Both the position numbers and the translations under genes were made by a program. A DNA stretch of 64,000 nt, from positions 434,001-498,000 of the forward strand of contig JBCCDY010000001.1 of NCBI GenBank assembly GCA_039030555.1, written 5' to 3'. Shown one piece after another: positions 42,207 through 50,757 of the stretch. This DNA is from JBCCDY01 sp039030555. Its GTDB lineage: Bacteria; Bacteroidota; Bacteroidia; Cytophagales; Cyclobacteriaceae. Below the pieces are notes generated by a model. That model was not told where the DNA came from. It was given only the letters and a program-made list of their open reading frames with translations, and did not search any database. Each line of letters starts with the position of its first letter. Position 1 is the first letter of the stretch.

Positions 42207-43604
42207 ATGAAAATAGAACAGATCTATACAGGATGCCTTGCCCAAGGTACTTATTATATCGAAAGTAATGGAGAGGCAGCCATCATTGATCCTTTGAGAG
42301 AGTCTGGCCCATATATCAAAAAAGCAGAAAAGGAAGGCTCTAAAATCAAATATGTTTTTGAAACACATTTCCATGCCGATTTTGTCTCAGGGCATTTAGA
42401 CCTTGCAGATAAAACCGGAGCCACAATTGTCTTTGGCCCTAAAGCAGAAACGGATTATGACATACGTCAGGCTAAAGACGAAGAGATTTTTGACTTAGGG
42501 AATGTTAAAATTAAAGTTTTGCACACCCCGGGCCATACGCCTGAAAGTACATGCTATTTATTGATTGATGAGGAAGGAAAAGAAAAGGCCATATTCACTG
42601 GAGATACCCTTTTTATTGGTGATGTAGGACGACCGGATTTAGCAATAAGTTCTAATGTAACACAGGAAGACCTTGCGGGAATGCTATTCGATAGCCTTCG
42701 AAACAAAGTTATGCCTCTACCTGATGAGGTTATTGTATATCCTGCACATGGAGCTGGTTCGGCTTGTGGAAAAAACATGAGTAAAGAAACGTCCGATACC
42801 TTAGGTAATCAAAAAGAGACCAACTACGCGCTTGACCCTAAGCTCTCCAAAGACGATTTCATTAAGGTAGTCACGGACGGACTACTTCCACCGCCCGGCT
42901 ATTTTGCAAAAAATGCCATGATGAACAAAACGGGTTATGAAAGCCTGGATAGTATTTTGGAAAAAGGAGCTATTCCGCTTACACCAGATGAGTTTGAAGA
43001 CATAGTCAACAGAAATGGGGCTTTAGTGCTGGATACCAGAAAGCCAGCCGATTTTGAGAAAGCCTTTATTCCGAACTCCATTTTTATTGGTATCGATGGA
43101 GGCTTCGCACCATGGGTTGGCGCTTTGATACCAGACATCAATCAACCTATTGTTTTTATATGCGATGAAGGAAGGGAAGAAGAAGTAGTTACTCGATTAT
43201 CAAGAGTAGGCTATGATAATACATTAGGCTTTTTAGAGGGTGGAATAAGTAAATGGCAAGCCTCAGATAAAGAGATCGATAAGGTTGTTTCCATTTCCGC
43301 GGAGAAGCTATTGGAAGAGATTTCTTCATCTGAGCCTGTAATACTGGACGTCAGAAAACCAACAGAGTTTCAAAGTGGGCATATTGAAATAGCTCAAAAC
43401 GTACCACTGGATTTCATCAACGAGCATATTGATGAATTAGATGAAAATGAAGCATATCATGTGCATTGTGCAGGTGGGTATCGATCTATGATCGCAGCTT
43501 CTATTTTGAAGTCACGTGGATACTATAAGATCTATAATGTGTTGGGAGGATATGAGGCCATCAAGAAAACGGATATTTCTTTGGCTGAGGGTGTAGAGCA
43601 ATAA
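42207..43604 (+). CDS. Persulfide dioxygenase fused to two rhodanese domains
   Basis: This 465-residue protein has an ETHE1-like metallo-beta-lactamase domain in residues about 1-250: THFHADFVSGH with His54, His56, Asp58 and His63, then HTPGHTPES and FTGDTLFIGDVGRPDL. The first rhodanese domain (about 260-360) has an atypical active loop, ICDEGREEE. The second (about 370-460) keeps a standard loop HCAGGYRS with its catalytic Cys. The dioxygenase oxidises glutathione persulfide to sulfite, and the rhodanese part shuttles sulfane sulfur. Its stop overlaps the next start by one base. Confidence 0.93.
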   Translation: MKIEQIYTGCLAQGTYYIESNGEAAIIDPLRESGPYIKKAEKEGSKIKYVFETHFHADFVSGHLDLADKTGATIVFGPKAETDYDIRQAKDEEIFDLGNVKIKVLHTPGHTPESTCYLLIDEEGKEKAIFTGDTLFIGDVGRPDLAISSNVTQEDLAGMLFDSLRNKVMPLPDEVIVYPAHGAGSACGKNMSKETSDTLGNQKETNYALDPKLSKDDFIKVVTDGLLPPPGYFAKNAMMNKTGYESLDSILEKGAIPLTPDEFEDIVNRNGALVLDTRKPADFEKAFIPNSIFIGIDGGFAPWVGALIPDINQPIVFICDEGREEEVVTRLSRVGYDNTLGFLEGGISKWQASDKEIDKVVSISAEKLLEEISSSEPVILDVRKPTEFQSGHIEIAQNVPLDFINEHIDELDENEAYHVHCAGGYRSMIAASILKSRGYYKIYNVLGGYEAIKKTDISLAEGVEQ

Positions 43605-43990
43605 TGGTAAAATCGTTATCCCTGTTGGTTTTTCTTGTTTTGTGTACTCAGGCTTGCGCACAAAAAAGGGGAAATTTATTAACCTCTGATCAACTGGTAG
43701 AATTGATGATCAAAAAGGATGTCGTCCTCGTCGATATCAGAACACCGAAGGAATTTATGTGGGGATACATCGAAGGAGCCATTAATATTGATTACTACGA
43801 CTTTTAAAATTTTGGAAAGGAATTCAATAAGCTTGATAAAACGAAAACCATTGTGGTTTACTGCGCCGCTGGTGTAAGAAGCCACCATTCAATAAAGACG
43901 ATCAAAGGTCTGGGCTTCGAACAGATTTACGACCTCACAAGTGGCTTTAACCAGTGGTTGAAAGACGATAAAGACTATATTAAAAACTGA
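43604..43990 (+). pseudogene. Exported rhodanese interrupted by an in-frame stop
   Basis: The first 67 codons encode a signal peptide (MVKSLSLLVFLVLCTQACAQ) and the first half of a rhodanese (VDIRTPKEFMWGYIEGAINI). TAA at 43805-43807 then stops translation. The same frame continues without interruption through NFGKEFNKLDKTKTIVVYC to CAAGVRS, the active-site loop, and on to TGA at 43988. So a single base change to a stop codon removed the catalytic Cys. The product is probably inactive unless the stop is read through or is a sequencing error. Confidence 0.85.
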
Positions 43991-44010
43991 GTTCAATTAA
44001 TAAAAGTGTA

Positions 44011-44139
44011 CGTCATGCCGGAAAATAAAGGTTAAAAATATAAACCTTTATTTATCCGGTATCTCGTTATTGAGATTACGGGCAATTTTCTTCTTTCTAG
44101 AAAAGAAATGAATCCCGAAAATATCAGGACGTAATGACG
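44011..44139. repeat. Dispersed palindromic repeat, copy 2
   Basis: The 228-base gap after the rhodanese holds an element that starts CGTCATGCCGG and ends near AATGACG. Inside it, AATAAAGGTT (44024-44033) and AACCTTTATT (44043-44052) form a strong hairpin, extended by CCGGA / TCCGG (44018-44022 and 44055-44059). It resembles the element at 19210 in its opening and in CCGG-flanked arms. Confidence 0.55.
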
Positions 44140-44218
44140 TTTCATTTAGGGTTGTAATACCGATTATCAATCGAACTCAGATTTAATAATTAAACAGAAA
44201 TAATTTTTTGCTATACCT

Positions 44219-44779
44219 ATGATTGAAATAATAAAACAACCATGGCCCTGGTATGTGGCAGGCCCAGCAATTAGTTTGGTGATGTTCCTATTAATATACT
44301 TTGGAAAAAACTTCGGAGTATCTTCCACACTACGGACTATGTGTTCCATAGGAGGAGCAGGTAAAATCATTGACTTTTTTAAGTTCGATTGGAAAGATCA
44401 GCTCTGGAATTTGGTTTTTGTTGGAGGTGCTTTGCTAGGCGGGTGGATAACTTCTGCTTTTTTAATGGATAATGAGATGGTTGCTATCAGTAATTCAACC
44501 GTAGAAAGCCTGACGGAATACAATATCATTCCTCATGGTTATGTTCCTCAATCCATATTTTCCTGGGCGTCTGTGTTTTCCCTTCAAGGTTTCATTATGA
44601 TTATTATTGGTGGCTTTTTAGTAGGCTTTGGAACCAGATGGGCAGGGGGCTGTACTTCCGGTCATGCGATTACAGGCTTAAGCAATTTGCAACTGCCATC
44701 TCTGGTCTCGGTAATCGGATTCTTTATCGGAGGTCTGATTACCACTCATTTTTTACTCCCATTGATATTTAACCTCTAA
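44219..44779 (+). CDS. YeeE/YedE-family transporter, half-length subunit A
   Basis: This 186-residue protein has about five membrane helices and the signature GTRWAGGCTSGHAITGLSNL near residue 140, with the Cys that binds sulfur anions in TsuA/YeeE. Full-length members have around 350 residues; here the two halves are separate genes. The family imports thiosulfate. In this operon uptake of thiosulfate, or return of another sulfur anion, is likely. Confidence 0.9.
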   Translation: MIEIIKQPWPWYVAGPAISLVMFLLIYFGKNFGVSSTLRTMCSIGGAGKIIDFFKFDWKDQLWNLVFVGGALLGGWITSAFLMDNEMVAISNSTVESLTEYNIIPHGYVPQSIFSWASVFSLQGFIMIIIGGFLVGFGTRWAGGCTSGHAITGLSNLQLPSLVSVIGFFIGGLITTHFLLPLIFNL

Positions 44780-44810
44780 TATCTAAGTACTAATTACTTA
44801 ACACTAAAAG

Positions 44811-45224
44811 ATGAAATACTTTAAATTTTTAACCGCTGGAATTCTCTTCGGGATTATTCTGACCAAATCCGAAGTCATTTCATGGTACAGGATTTACGAA
44901 ATGTTCCGGTTTGAATCCTTCCACATGTATGGGGTAATCGGATCAGCAGTACTTACAGGGATCATTATAATCCAGTTGATTAAAAGGGTTGGTTTAAAGT
45001 CGATTGGCGGAGAGCCAGTTTCGTTTTCAGATAAAGCAAAGAACTACAAGGCAGCACTATTTGGAGGAACAATATTTGGGTTGGGTTGGGCAATGACTGG
45101 GGCATGTCCTGGACCGATTTATGTTTTAATTGGTAACGGATTTTTAGTTTTTATTCTGGTTTTGATAAGCGCAGCATTAGGCACTTTAGCTTACGGGTTT
45201 TTAAAACCGAGATTGCCTCATTAA
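44811..45224 (+). CDS. YeeE/YedE-family transporter, half-length subunit B (DUF6691)
   Basis: This 137-residue protein has about four membrane helices and the second YeeE motif GLGWAMTGACPGPIYVLIGNG near residue 84, mentioned here in part, with the conserved Cys in GACPGP. It pairs with the preceding 186-residue half to complete a thiosulfate-type channel. It is the last gene of the sulfur operon and converges on the receiver gene with a two-base gap. Confidence 0.9.
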   Translation: MKYFKFLTAGILFGIILTKSEVISWYRIYEMFRFESFHMYGVIGSAVLTGIIIIQLIKRVGLKSIGGEPVSFSDKAKNYKAALFGGTIFGLGWAMTGACPGPIYVLIGNGFLVFILVLISAALGTLAYGFLKPRLPH

Positions 45225-45226
45225 TA

Positions 45227-45607
45227 TTAAACGATGGCGAAAAGTTCTTTAACCTCTTCCTGAGCAAGTGGTTTCTCAAGAAATTTGGAGATACCATAAC
45301 TTTTACAGGATTCTTTTTCGCCCGGTAAATAATGAGAGCTAATGGCCACAATAGGAACGCCACTCCAGGATTCAGATTTATTAACTTCCTTTAGAAAATC
45401 GAGCCCGCCAAGGTCAGGCATGTTCATATCGAGAAGAACAAGTCTGGGTAAGTGTTCAGGGCCTTCATTCTCAACGAACTTTTTCGCTTCTTTCCCGCTA
45501 TCAAAAATTTTAACTTCACAAGAATCACTTGTGAGCTGGATCATCTTTTTGGTGATCAGAGCATCTACTGGACTATCCTCCACGATCAGGATTAAATCTT
45601 GGGGCAT
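45227..45607 (-). CDS. Single-domain response regulator
   Basis: This 126-residue CheY-like receiver has acidic residues in IVEDSPVDA (residues 8-16), the phospho-acceptor Asp60 in LVLLDMNMPDLGG and the conserved Lys in FLEKPLAQEE. There is no output domain. Single receivers in Bacteroidota often act in phosphorelays with hybrid kinases. The start is nine bases from the stop of the CoxIII-like gene on the same strand, so they share a transcript. Confidence 0.92.
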   Translation of the reverse strand: MPQDLILIVEDSPVDALITKKMIQLTSDSCEVKIFDSGKEAKKFVENEGPEHLPRLVLLDMNMPDLGGLDFLKEVNKSESWSGVPIVAISSHYLPGEKESCKSYGISKFLEKPLAQEEVKELFAIV

Positions 45608-45616
45608 AAATGAGCA

Positions 45617-46252
45617 CTAGAAGAGGAAAAAGAACCAGAAGAATATGATAAGCCAGGAGATATCTAGAAATGTCCAGTACGTATTGAGCAACTTAAGCTT
45701 CATCCGCTCAAACTTATTGGTGAAAAACACAAGCTCTTTAACTCCGTCACCGGAAGCAGATAAGCACTTAAAATTGCAATAGACTAAATAGATCAACCCA
45801 CCTACCACATGAAATAAGTGAAGACCTGATATCACATATAGGTAGGCAATGGATAAATCGTCCGAAATAGTAAGGTTTTGCTCATATAGTTTATACCATC
45901 CGAAAACCTGCGTAATGATGAATGACAAACTCATCAATAAGGAGATTTGAAGGCTTCTGGTAATCTCGGATAAATTCTCTTGTTCAAAGTTTTTTACGAG
46001 TTGCCCGATCCGAAAATTAGAAAGCAGAAGAATTATTGTACTAAATGTAAATGCCTTTGGAAGCGAATAGGGTACTTCTTGTGTGCCTGCCAGATTTCTG
46101 ATGGAGAAGGCGATGATCATAAACATAAAAATTAGCGAACTAGCTAAAATGGCCAGGTAAAGCAGCATTTCATAAGGGTGAAGGCTCTCCAAACGCTCAA
46201 TAGTACTTTTGGGAGATTCTTTTACGGCCTTATGTTTAGCTTCACCACTCAT
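45617..46252 (-). CDS. Cytochrome c oxidase subunit III-like protein, orphan
   Basis: This 211-residue membrane protein has about five helices and the subunit III pattern: HPYEMLLYLAILASSLIFMF near residue 25, YLYVISGLHLFHVVGGLIYL near 135 and LNTYWTFLDISWLIIFFW near 190. Subunit III stabilises the catalytic subunit I of haem-copper oxidases. No subunit I or II is present nearby, so it may serve a distant oxidase or the alternative NorE-like role in nitric oxide reductase complexes. Confidence 0.85.
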   Translation of the reverse strand: MSGEAKHKAVKESPKSTIERLESLHPYEMLLYLAILASSLIFMFMIIAFSIRNLAGTQEVPYSLPKAFTFSTIILLLSNFRIGQLVKNFEQENLSEITRSLQISLLMSLSFIITQVFGWYKLYEQNLTISDDLSIAYLYVISGLHLFHVVGGLIYLVYCNFKCLSASGDGVKELVFFTNKFERMKLKLLNTYWTFLDISWLIIFFWFFFLF

Positions 46253-46330
46253 TCTACTTAAAATAAGAACATCTTTTTAAAGATAGGATACTTGTAACAT
46301 GATCGCCCCATTTTTTGTTAAGGATTGTTT

Positions 46331-46338
46331 TAATTTTG
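46331..46338 (+). promoter_or_regulatory. -7 type box upstream of mfd
   Basis: TAATTTTG matches TAnnTTTG exactly and lies 105 bases before the mfd start codon. No clear -33 partner is seen. Confidence 0.35.
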
Positions 46339-46442
46339 CTCAAACAAAGACAAATCAAATGTGTATGAAATTAATGATGGTCTGCTTAAATGTTTAAAAT
46401 CCCCTTAAAGACCGTCTCCGAATTATATACACCACTGCATAC

Positions 46443-49400
46443 ATGAAAGTTAAGGATTTTTTAAAGCTATATCGTAATGATTCTTTAGTTCGTTCAATCG
46501 CCGATGAGATTAAACCGAACGAGGGTCAATTAATAAGAATTAAAGGTTTATCGGGCAGTCTGGATGCTATCTATGGTGCATCTGTGCATTCGATCAATCA
46601 TCAGAACCATCTTTTCGTACTCCATGAGAAGGAGGAAGCAGCCTACTTTCACAACGACCTTCAAAACCTTTTGCCGGATAAAGAAATCTTGTTCTTTCCC
46701 ACTTCCTACAAGAGGCCATATCAATTTGAGGAAATTGAAAATGCAAATGTTTTGCAAAGGGCGGAAATCTTAAATCGTCTGAATAACAAAGCCTCTATCG
46801 GAGAGCTTATTGTAACCTATCCGGAGGCGCTAACTGAGAAAGTGATCAATAAAAAATCACTGGCTAAAAATACCTTTTCTTTAAAAATCGGCGAAGAACT
46901 CGACACTGAATTCATATTGGAGCTATTAATAACTTATGGTTTTGAAAAAGCTGATTTCGTATATGAAGCCGGGCAGTTTTCTATACGTGGAGGTATTGTA
47001 GATATTTATTCTTATGCTAATGATTTGCCATACCGGATAGAGCTTTTCGGGGATGAAGTGGAAAGTATAAGAAGATTTGACCCCTCCACTCAACTTTCAA
47101 AAGATGAAGTCAAGTCCATAAACATTATTCCCAACGTTCAAACGAAGCTCATAGAAGAGAAGCGGGAATCGTTTTTAGATTTCATTCCTAATAATTCCAA
47201 GATCTGGATTAAAGACTTTGAGCATACCATCAACATAATTGATAAGTATTTTGAAAAGGCTACCGATAACTTTTCCTCTGTTTTAGAAGAAAGTGGCAAT
47301 ACGCAGATCGTTCTAAAACCAGAGGAACTTTTTGAAACCAGTAAGTCCTTCGAAGCTTCCATTAAAAAATATACCCAGATTGAGTTTGGGAATAGGTTCT
47401 ATTTGAGTGCCGAAAAAGAGTTCCAGTTGAATTCTAAAGTTCAACCTTCATTTAATAAAAATTTTGAGCTTCTAGGAGAAGATATCATCGCCAATAAAAC
47501 GGGTGGAAAACTGACGCTCATTGCTTCTGAATCGGAACAACAGATCGAACGCCTAAATCAGATTTTTGAAGAAATAAATCCAGAGGTTGAGTTTCAGGCT
47601 TTACCAACAAGTTTACGCAGAGGGTTTGTAGATGAGGATCTTTTATTGGCATGCTATACCGACCATCAAATTTTTGACCGGTTCCATAGATATAAAGTAA
47701 AAGAAAAGCATTCGAAGTCGCGCGCATTGACTTTGAAAGAGCTTAAAACTTTACAACCCGGGGATTATGTCGTACACATCGATTACGGTATTGGACGTTT
47801 TGCGGGCTTGGACAAAGTAGATGTAAACGGAAAAGACCAGGAAACCCTAAGGATCATTTATCGTGACGATGATCTCCTGTACATCAGTGTTCATTCATTG
47901 CATAAAATCTCGCGATATACCGGAAAGGAAGGAATTCCTCCAACCATGAGCAAGCTGGGTTCACCCGAATGGGAGAACAAAAAGAAGCGGGTCAAAAAGC
48001 AGGTGAAAGATATTGCTATGGACTTGATCAAGCTTTATGCAGAACGGAAAACAGCTCCAGGCTTTTCCTTTTCCGAAGATGGGTTCCTACAGGCTGAACT
48101 GGAATCATCCTTCATGTACGATGATACGCCTGACCAGGCAACGGCAACGGAAGACGTGAAAAAAGATATGATGAAACCTCACCCCATGGATCGCCTGGTA
48201 TGCGGAGATGTAGGTTTCGGAAAAACAGAGGTGGCTATGCGTGCCGCATTTAAAGCAGTCTCCGATGGAAAACAGGTTGCGGTTTTAGTTCCGACTACGA
48301 TACTAGCAATGCAGCACTACCGAAGTTTTTCAAAACGGATGGAAAATTATCCTGTACGAGTAGAGTACATTAATAGGTTTAAGTCAACTAAAAATATTAA
48401 GGAGACCATTGCGGAGGTCAAAGAGGGGAACGTCAATATTTTAATTGGTACGCATAGAATCGTAAATAAGGATGTCGATTTCAAAGACCTCGGACTGCTG
48501 GTTATCGACGAAGAGCAAAAGTTTGGAGTCAGTGTCAAAGAAAAACTAAAACGATTCAAAGTAAACGTAGATACCTTAACCCTTACAGCAACGCCAATAC
48601 CAAGGACTCTGCAATTCTCGTTGATGGGTGCCAGAGACCTTTCCATCATCCGAACTCCTCCTCCAAACCGGCAGCCCGTGACCACGCAAACACAGATGTT
48701 TAATGAAGAGATCATTCGGGATGCCATCAGTTTTGAACTCCGGCGAGGAGGACAGGTTTTCTTCGTTCATAATCGGGTAAAAGATATTGAAGAGGTAGCG
48801 AATATCGTCCTGAAGCTTGTTCCCGATTCAAGGATTGGAATAGCTCATGGGCAAATGGACGGAGCTCAACTGGAAAAAGTAATGTTGAGGTTTATTGAAG
48901 GGGAGTACGATGTGCTCGTTTCTACCAACATTATCGAATCAGGACTGGATATTCCGAATGCCAACACCATAATTATCAATCAGGCACATATGTTTGGCCT
49001 TTCCGATCTTCATCAAATGAGGGGCAGGGTTGGAAGATCAAATAAAAAAGCGTTTTGCTATCTACTTGCCCCGCCCACCATTGGACTAACAGCCGATGCA
49101 CGAAAAAGACTAACTACGCTTGAGGAGTTTTCGGAGTTAGGAGATGGCTTTAAGGTTTCTATGAGAGATCTGGATATTCGTGGAGCAGGGAATTTATTAG
49201 GGGCTGAACAAAGTGGGTTCATTAATGATATCGGCTTTGACACCTATCATAAAATACTCGATGAAACCATTCAGGAATTAAAAGATACAGAATTCAAAGG
49301 CCTGTTTGAAACAGATCCTGTTAAAGAAGCACTCAAGGCAGTGGTGCAGGACTGTAACATCGAAACCGATTTGGAGATCCTAATCCCTGAGAACTACGTA

Positions 49401-49814
49401 AAAAACATTTCAGAACGCCTGAGCCTTTATTCTGATCTGGATGGAATAAAGAATGAAGAAGAGCTTGAGGCATTCGCTAAAGCCCTTGAAGACCGCTTCG
49501 GGCCTATGCCAGCTTCCGTTTTCGACTTAATTAAAACAGTACGATTAAGATGGCTGGCAGAGAAACTAGGGCTTGAAAAACTGAACCTTAAAAACGAGGC
49601 ATTAAAAGGATACTTCGTCTCTTCAGAAAATGAAAAGTATTTCAATTCTGAAGTATTCGGACAGGTATTGACTTATGTGCAGCAACACCCAAAAAGGTGT
49701 AAGATGAGAGAAGTCAAGAGCCGATTAATCCTATCAATTTCTGAAGTTCTTACAGTTGATGAGGCATTGGAAATTTTGAGGGAGATGTTGCAACTGGAAG
49801 AGGTTGTGGCTTAA
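46443..49814 (+). CDS. mfd: Transcription-repair coupling factor
   Basis: This 1123-residue protein is the standard length. The N-terminal UvrB-like region (SIRGGIVDIYSY near 185) is followed by the RNA-polymerase-interacting CarD-like domain (LQPGDYVVHIDYGIGRFAGL near 440). The translocase motor has Walker A GDVGFGKTE near 588, DEEQ near 690 and helicase motifs ESGLDIPNANT and QMRGRVGRS. A TRCF C-terminal domain ends it. It displaces RNA polymerase stalled at lesions and recruits UvrA. Confidence 0.97.
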   Translation: MKVKDFLKLYRNDSLVRSIADEIKPNEGQLIRIKGLSGSLDAIYGASVHSINHQNHLFVLHEKEEAAYFHNDLQNLLPDKEILFFPTSYKRPYQFEEIENANVLQRAEILNRLNNKASIGELIVTYPEALTEKVINKKSLAKNTFSLKIGEELDTEFILELLITYGFEKADFVYEAGQFSIRGGIVDIYSYANDLPYRIELFGDEVESIRRFDPSTQLSKDEVKSINIIPNVQTKLIEEKRESFLDFIPNNSKIWIKDFEHTINIIDKYFEKATDNFSSVLEESGNTQIVLKPEELFETSKSFEASIKKYTQIEFGNRFYLSAEKEFQLNSKVQPSFNKNFELLGEDIIANKTGGKLTLIASESEQQIERLNQIFEEINPEVEFQALPTSLRRGFVDEDLLLACYTDHQIFDRFHRYKVKEKHSKSRALTLKELKTLQPGDYVVHIDYGIGRFAGLDKVDVNGKDQETLRIIYRDDDLLYISVHSLHKISRYTGKEGIPPTMSKLGSPEWENKKKRVKKQVKDIAMDLIKLYAERKTAPGFSFSEDGFLQAELESSFMYDDTPDQATATEDVKKDMMKPHPMDRLVCGDVGFGKTEVAMRAAFKAVSDGKQVAVLVPTTILAMQHYRSFSKRMENYPVRVEYINRFKSTKNIKETIAEVKEGNVNILIGTHRIVNKDVDFKDLGLLVIDEEQKFGVSVKEKLKRFKVNVDTLTLTATPIPRTLQFSLMGARDLSIIRTPPPNRQPVTTQTQMFNEEIIRDAISFELRRGGQVFFVHNRVKDIEEVANIVLKLVPDSRIGIAHGQMDGAQLEKVMLRFIEGEYDVLVSTNIIESGLDIPNANTIIINQAHMFGLSDLHQMRGRVGRSNKKAFCYLLAPPTIGLTADARKRLTTLEEFSELGDGFKVSMRDLDIRGAGNLLGAEQSGFINDIGFDTYHKILDETIQELKDTEFKGLFETDPVKEALKAVVQDCNIETDLEILIPENYVKNISERLSLYSDLDGIKNEEELEAFAKALEDRFGPMPASVFDLIKTVRLRWLAEKLGLEKLNLKNEALKGYFVSSENEKYFNSEVFGQVLTYVQQHPKRCKMREVKSRLILSISEVLTVDEALEILREMLQLEEVVA

Positions 49815-49823
49815 GTATAGCTC

Positions 49824-49858
49824 AAACATCCGAAGTTTTCAAAACTTTGGATGTTTTT
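49824..49858 (+). terminator. Terminator after mfd
   Basis: AAACATCCGAAGTTTT pairs with AAAACTTTGGATGTTT (one G-U) around a single C and is followed by TT, 10 bases after the mfd stop. Being symmetrical with A/T flanks it may serve the convergent DUF547 gene too. Confidence 0.88.
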
Positions 49859-49916
49859 CCAGGCAAACCTACAATCAAAGATTAGTCTGGTTTTTGAAAG
49901 AAGTAGGAATCAATTT

Positions 49917-50723
49917 TCAAAAGCTGTTCAAAGACCAATCATACTCCAGATATTCGATTTCTGCATCTGACCGAATTTCGACATTTGAAAACCCGTTGAT
50001 AAAATCTATCAAACTCCCATCCTTATTGAAATCTTCTTTAAACCAAGAAAATATAGGAGAAACGACTATTCGATCTTCTGAAATACTTGTTTTCTTTGAA
50101 TCATTAATAAAGTTAATACCATCCTCTTGAAGTTGATCCCTGACCCTCGCACCTTCATAAGCTTCCCTTCTTAGGCTCGGGCACGATTTGGAGGCACAAA
50201 CAAGTGCAAAATGGATTCTGGGCTCCTTAAATACCTTCCTTAGAACTTTATGTTCTATGAAGTTCAGATCCACTTTTTGATTATTTAGGGGAATGAATTC
50301 GATATCCCAAGGCGTATTTATAAAAGGGATATATAAGGTTACATCTCTAATTCTCTTGATCGGATAATGATTGAGAACTAGTTTAATTACGAAAGCATTA
50401 TAAGCATTAAGCCAATAGGCTAGCTGGTCTTCCTTACTCCACTTTTTTGATGGAGCGTTTTTAGAAATCTTATTCAAATACATATCCAGTAATGCTATGT
50501 CATTTTGAAAGCCTTCATAATCAACCGAGCCATTTTCCGAGACGTGCTTTTCAAGTAAAAAAGTCCAGGGCTTGTGAGAAGGAACATCAGAATCTTCTGC
50601 CCAAGGAATTTCTTCTTTACAGGAAACAAATAAGATTGCCACTAAAAGTAATCTCTTTGTTAAAGGTATCTTTTGAGCTTGAAATAAAAAGGATAATATA
50701 AATACCTCTTTCAGTTTTGGCAT
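49917..50723 (-). CDS. DUF547 lipoprotein
   Basis: The start is taken at ATG 50723 (MPKLKEVFILSFLF), because the longer frame would run into the divergent glyS gene. A lipobox, VAILFVSC, lies near residue 35; the long segment before it makes an internal non-ATG start possible. The DUF547 body has QLAYWLNAYNAFVIKLVL and RIHFALVCASKSCPSLRREAY, the latter with the family's conserved cysteines. Function is unknown; the family is common in secreted proteins of plants and bacteria. Confidence 0.85.
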   Translation of the reverse strand: MPKLKEVFILSFLFQAQKIPLTKRLLLVAILFVSCKEEIPWAEDSDVPSHKPWTFLLEKHVSENGSVDYEGFQNDIALLDMYLNKISKNAPSKKWSKEDQLAYWLNAYNAFVIKLVLNHYPIKRIRDVTLYIPFINTPWDIEFIPLNNQKVDLNFIEHKVLRKVFKEPRIHFALVCASKSCPSLRREAYEGARVRDQLQEDGINFINDSKKTSISEDRIVVSPIFSWFKEDFNKDGSLIDFINGFSNVEIRSDAEIEYLEYDWSLNSF

Positions 50724-50744
50724 AAGCATTCTTAATAAAGCTTT

Positions 50745-50752
50745 TATCTTTG
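50745..50752 (+). promoter_or_regulatory. -7 box directly before glyS
   Basis: TATCTTTG matches TAnnTTTG exactly and ends five bases before the ATG at 50758, so the transcript would begin at or next to the start codon. TTTG at 50716-50719 may be the upstream element. Confidence 0.6.
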
Positions 50753-50757
50753 CGGCC

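Noticed and set aside
43991..44218. Possible small gene or IS remnant between rhodanese and YeeE genes
   Set aside because: No coding frame or transposase trace; the region is explained by the palindromic repeat element.
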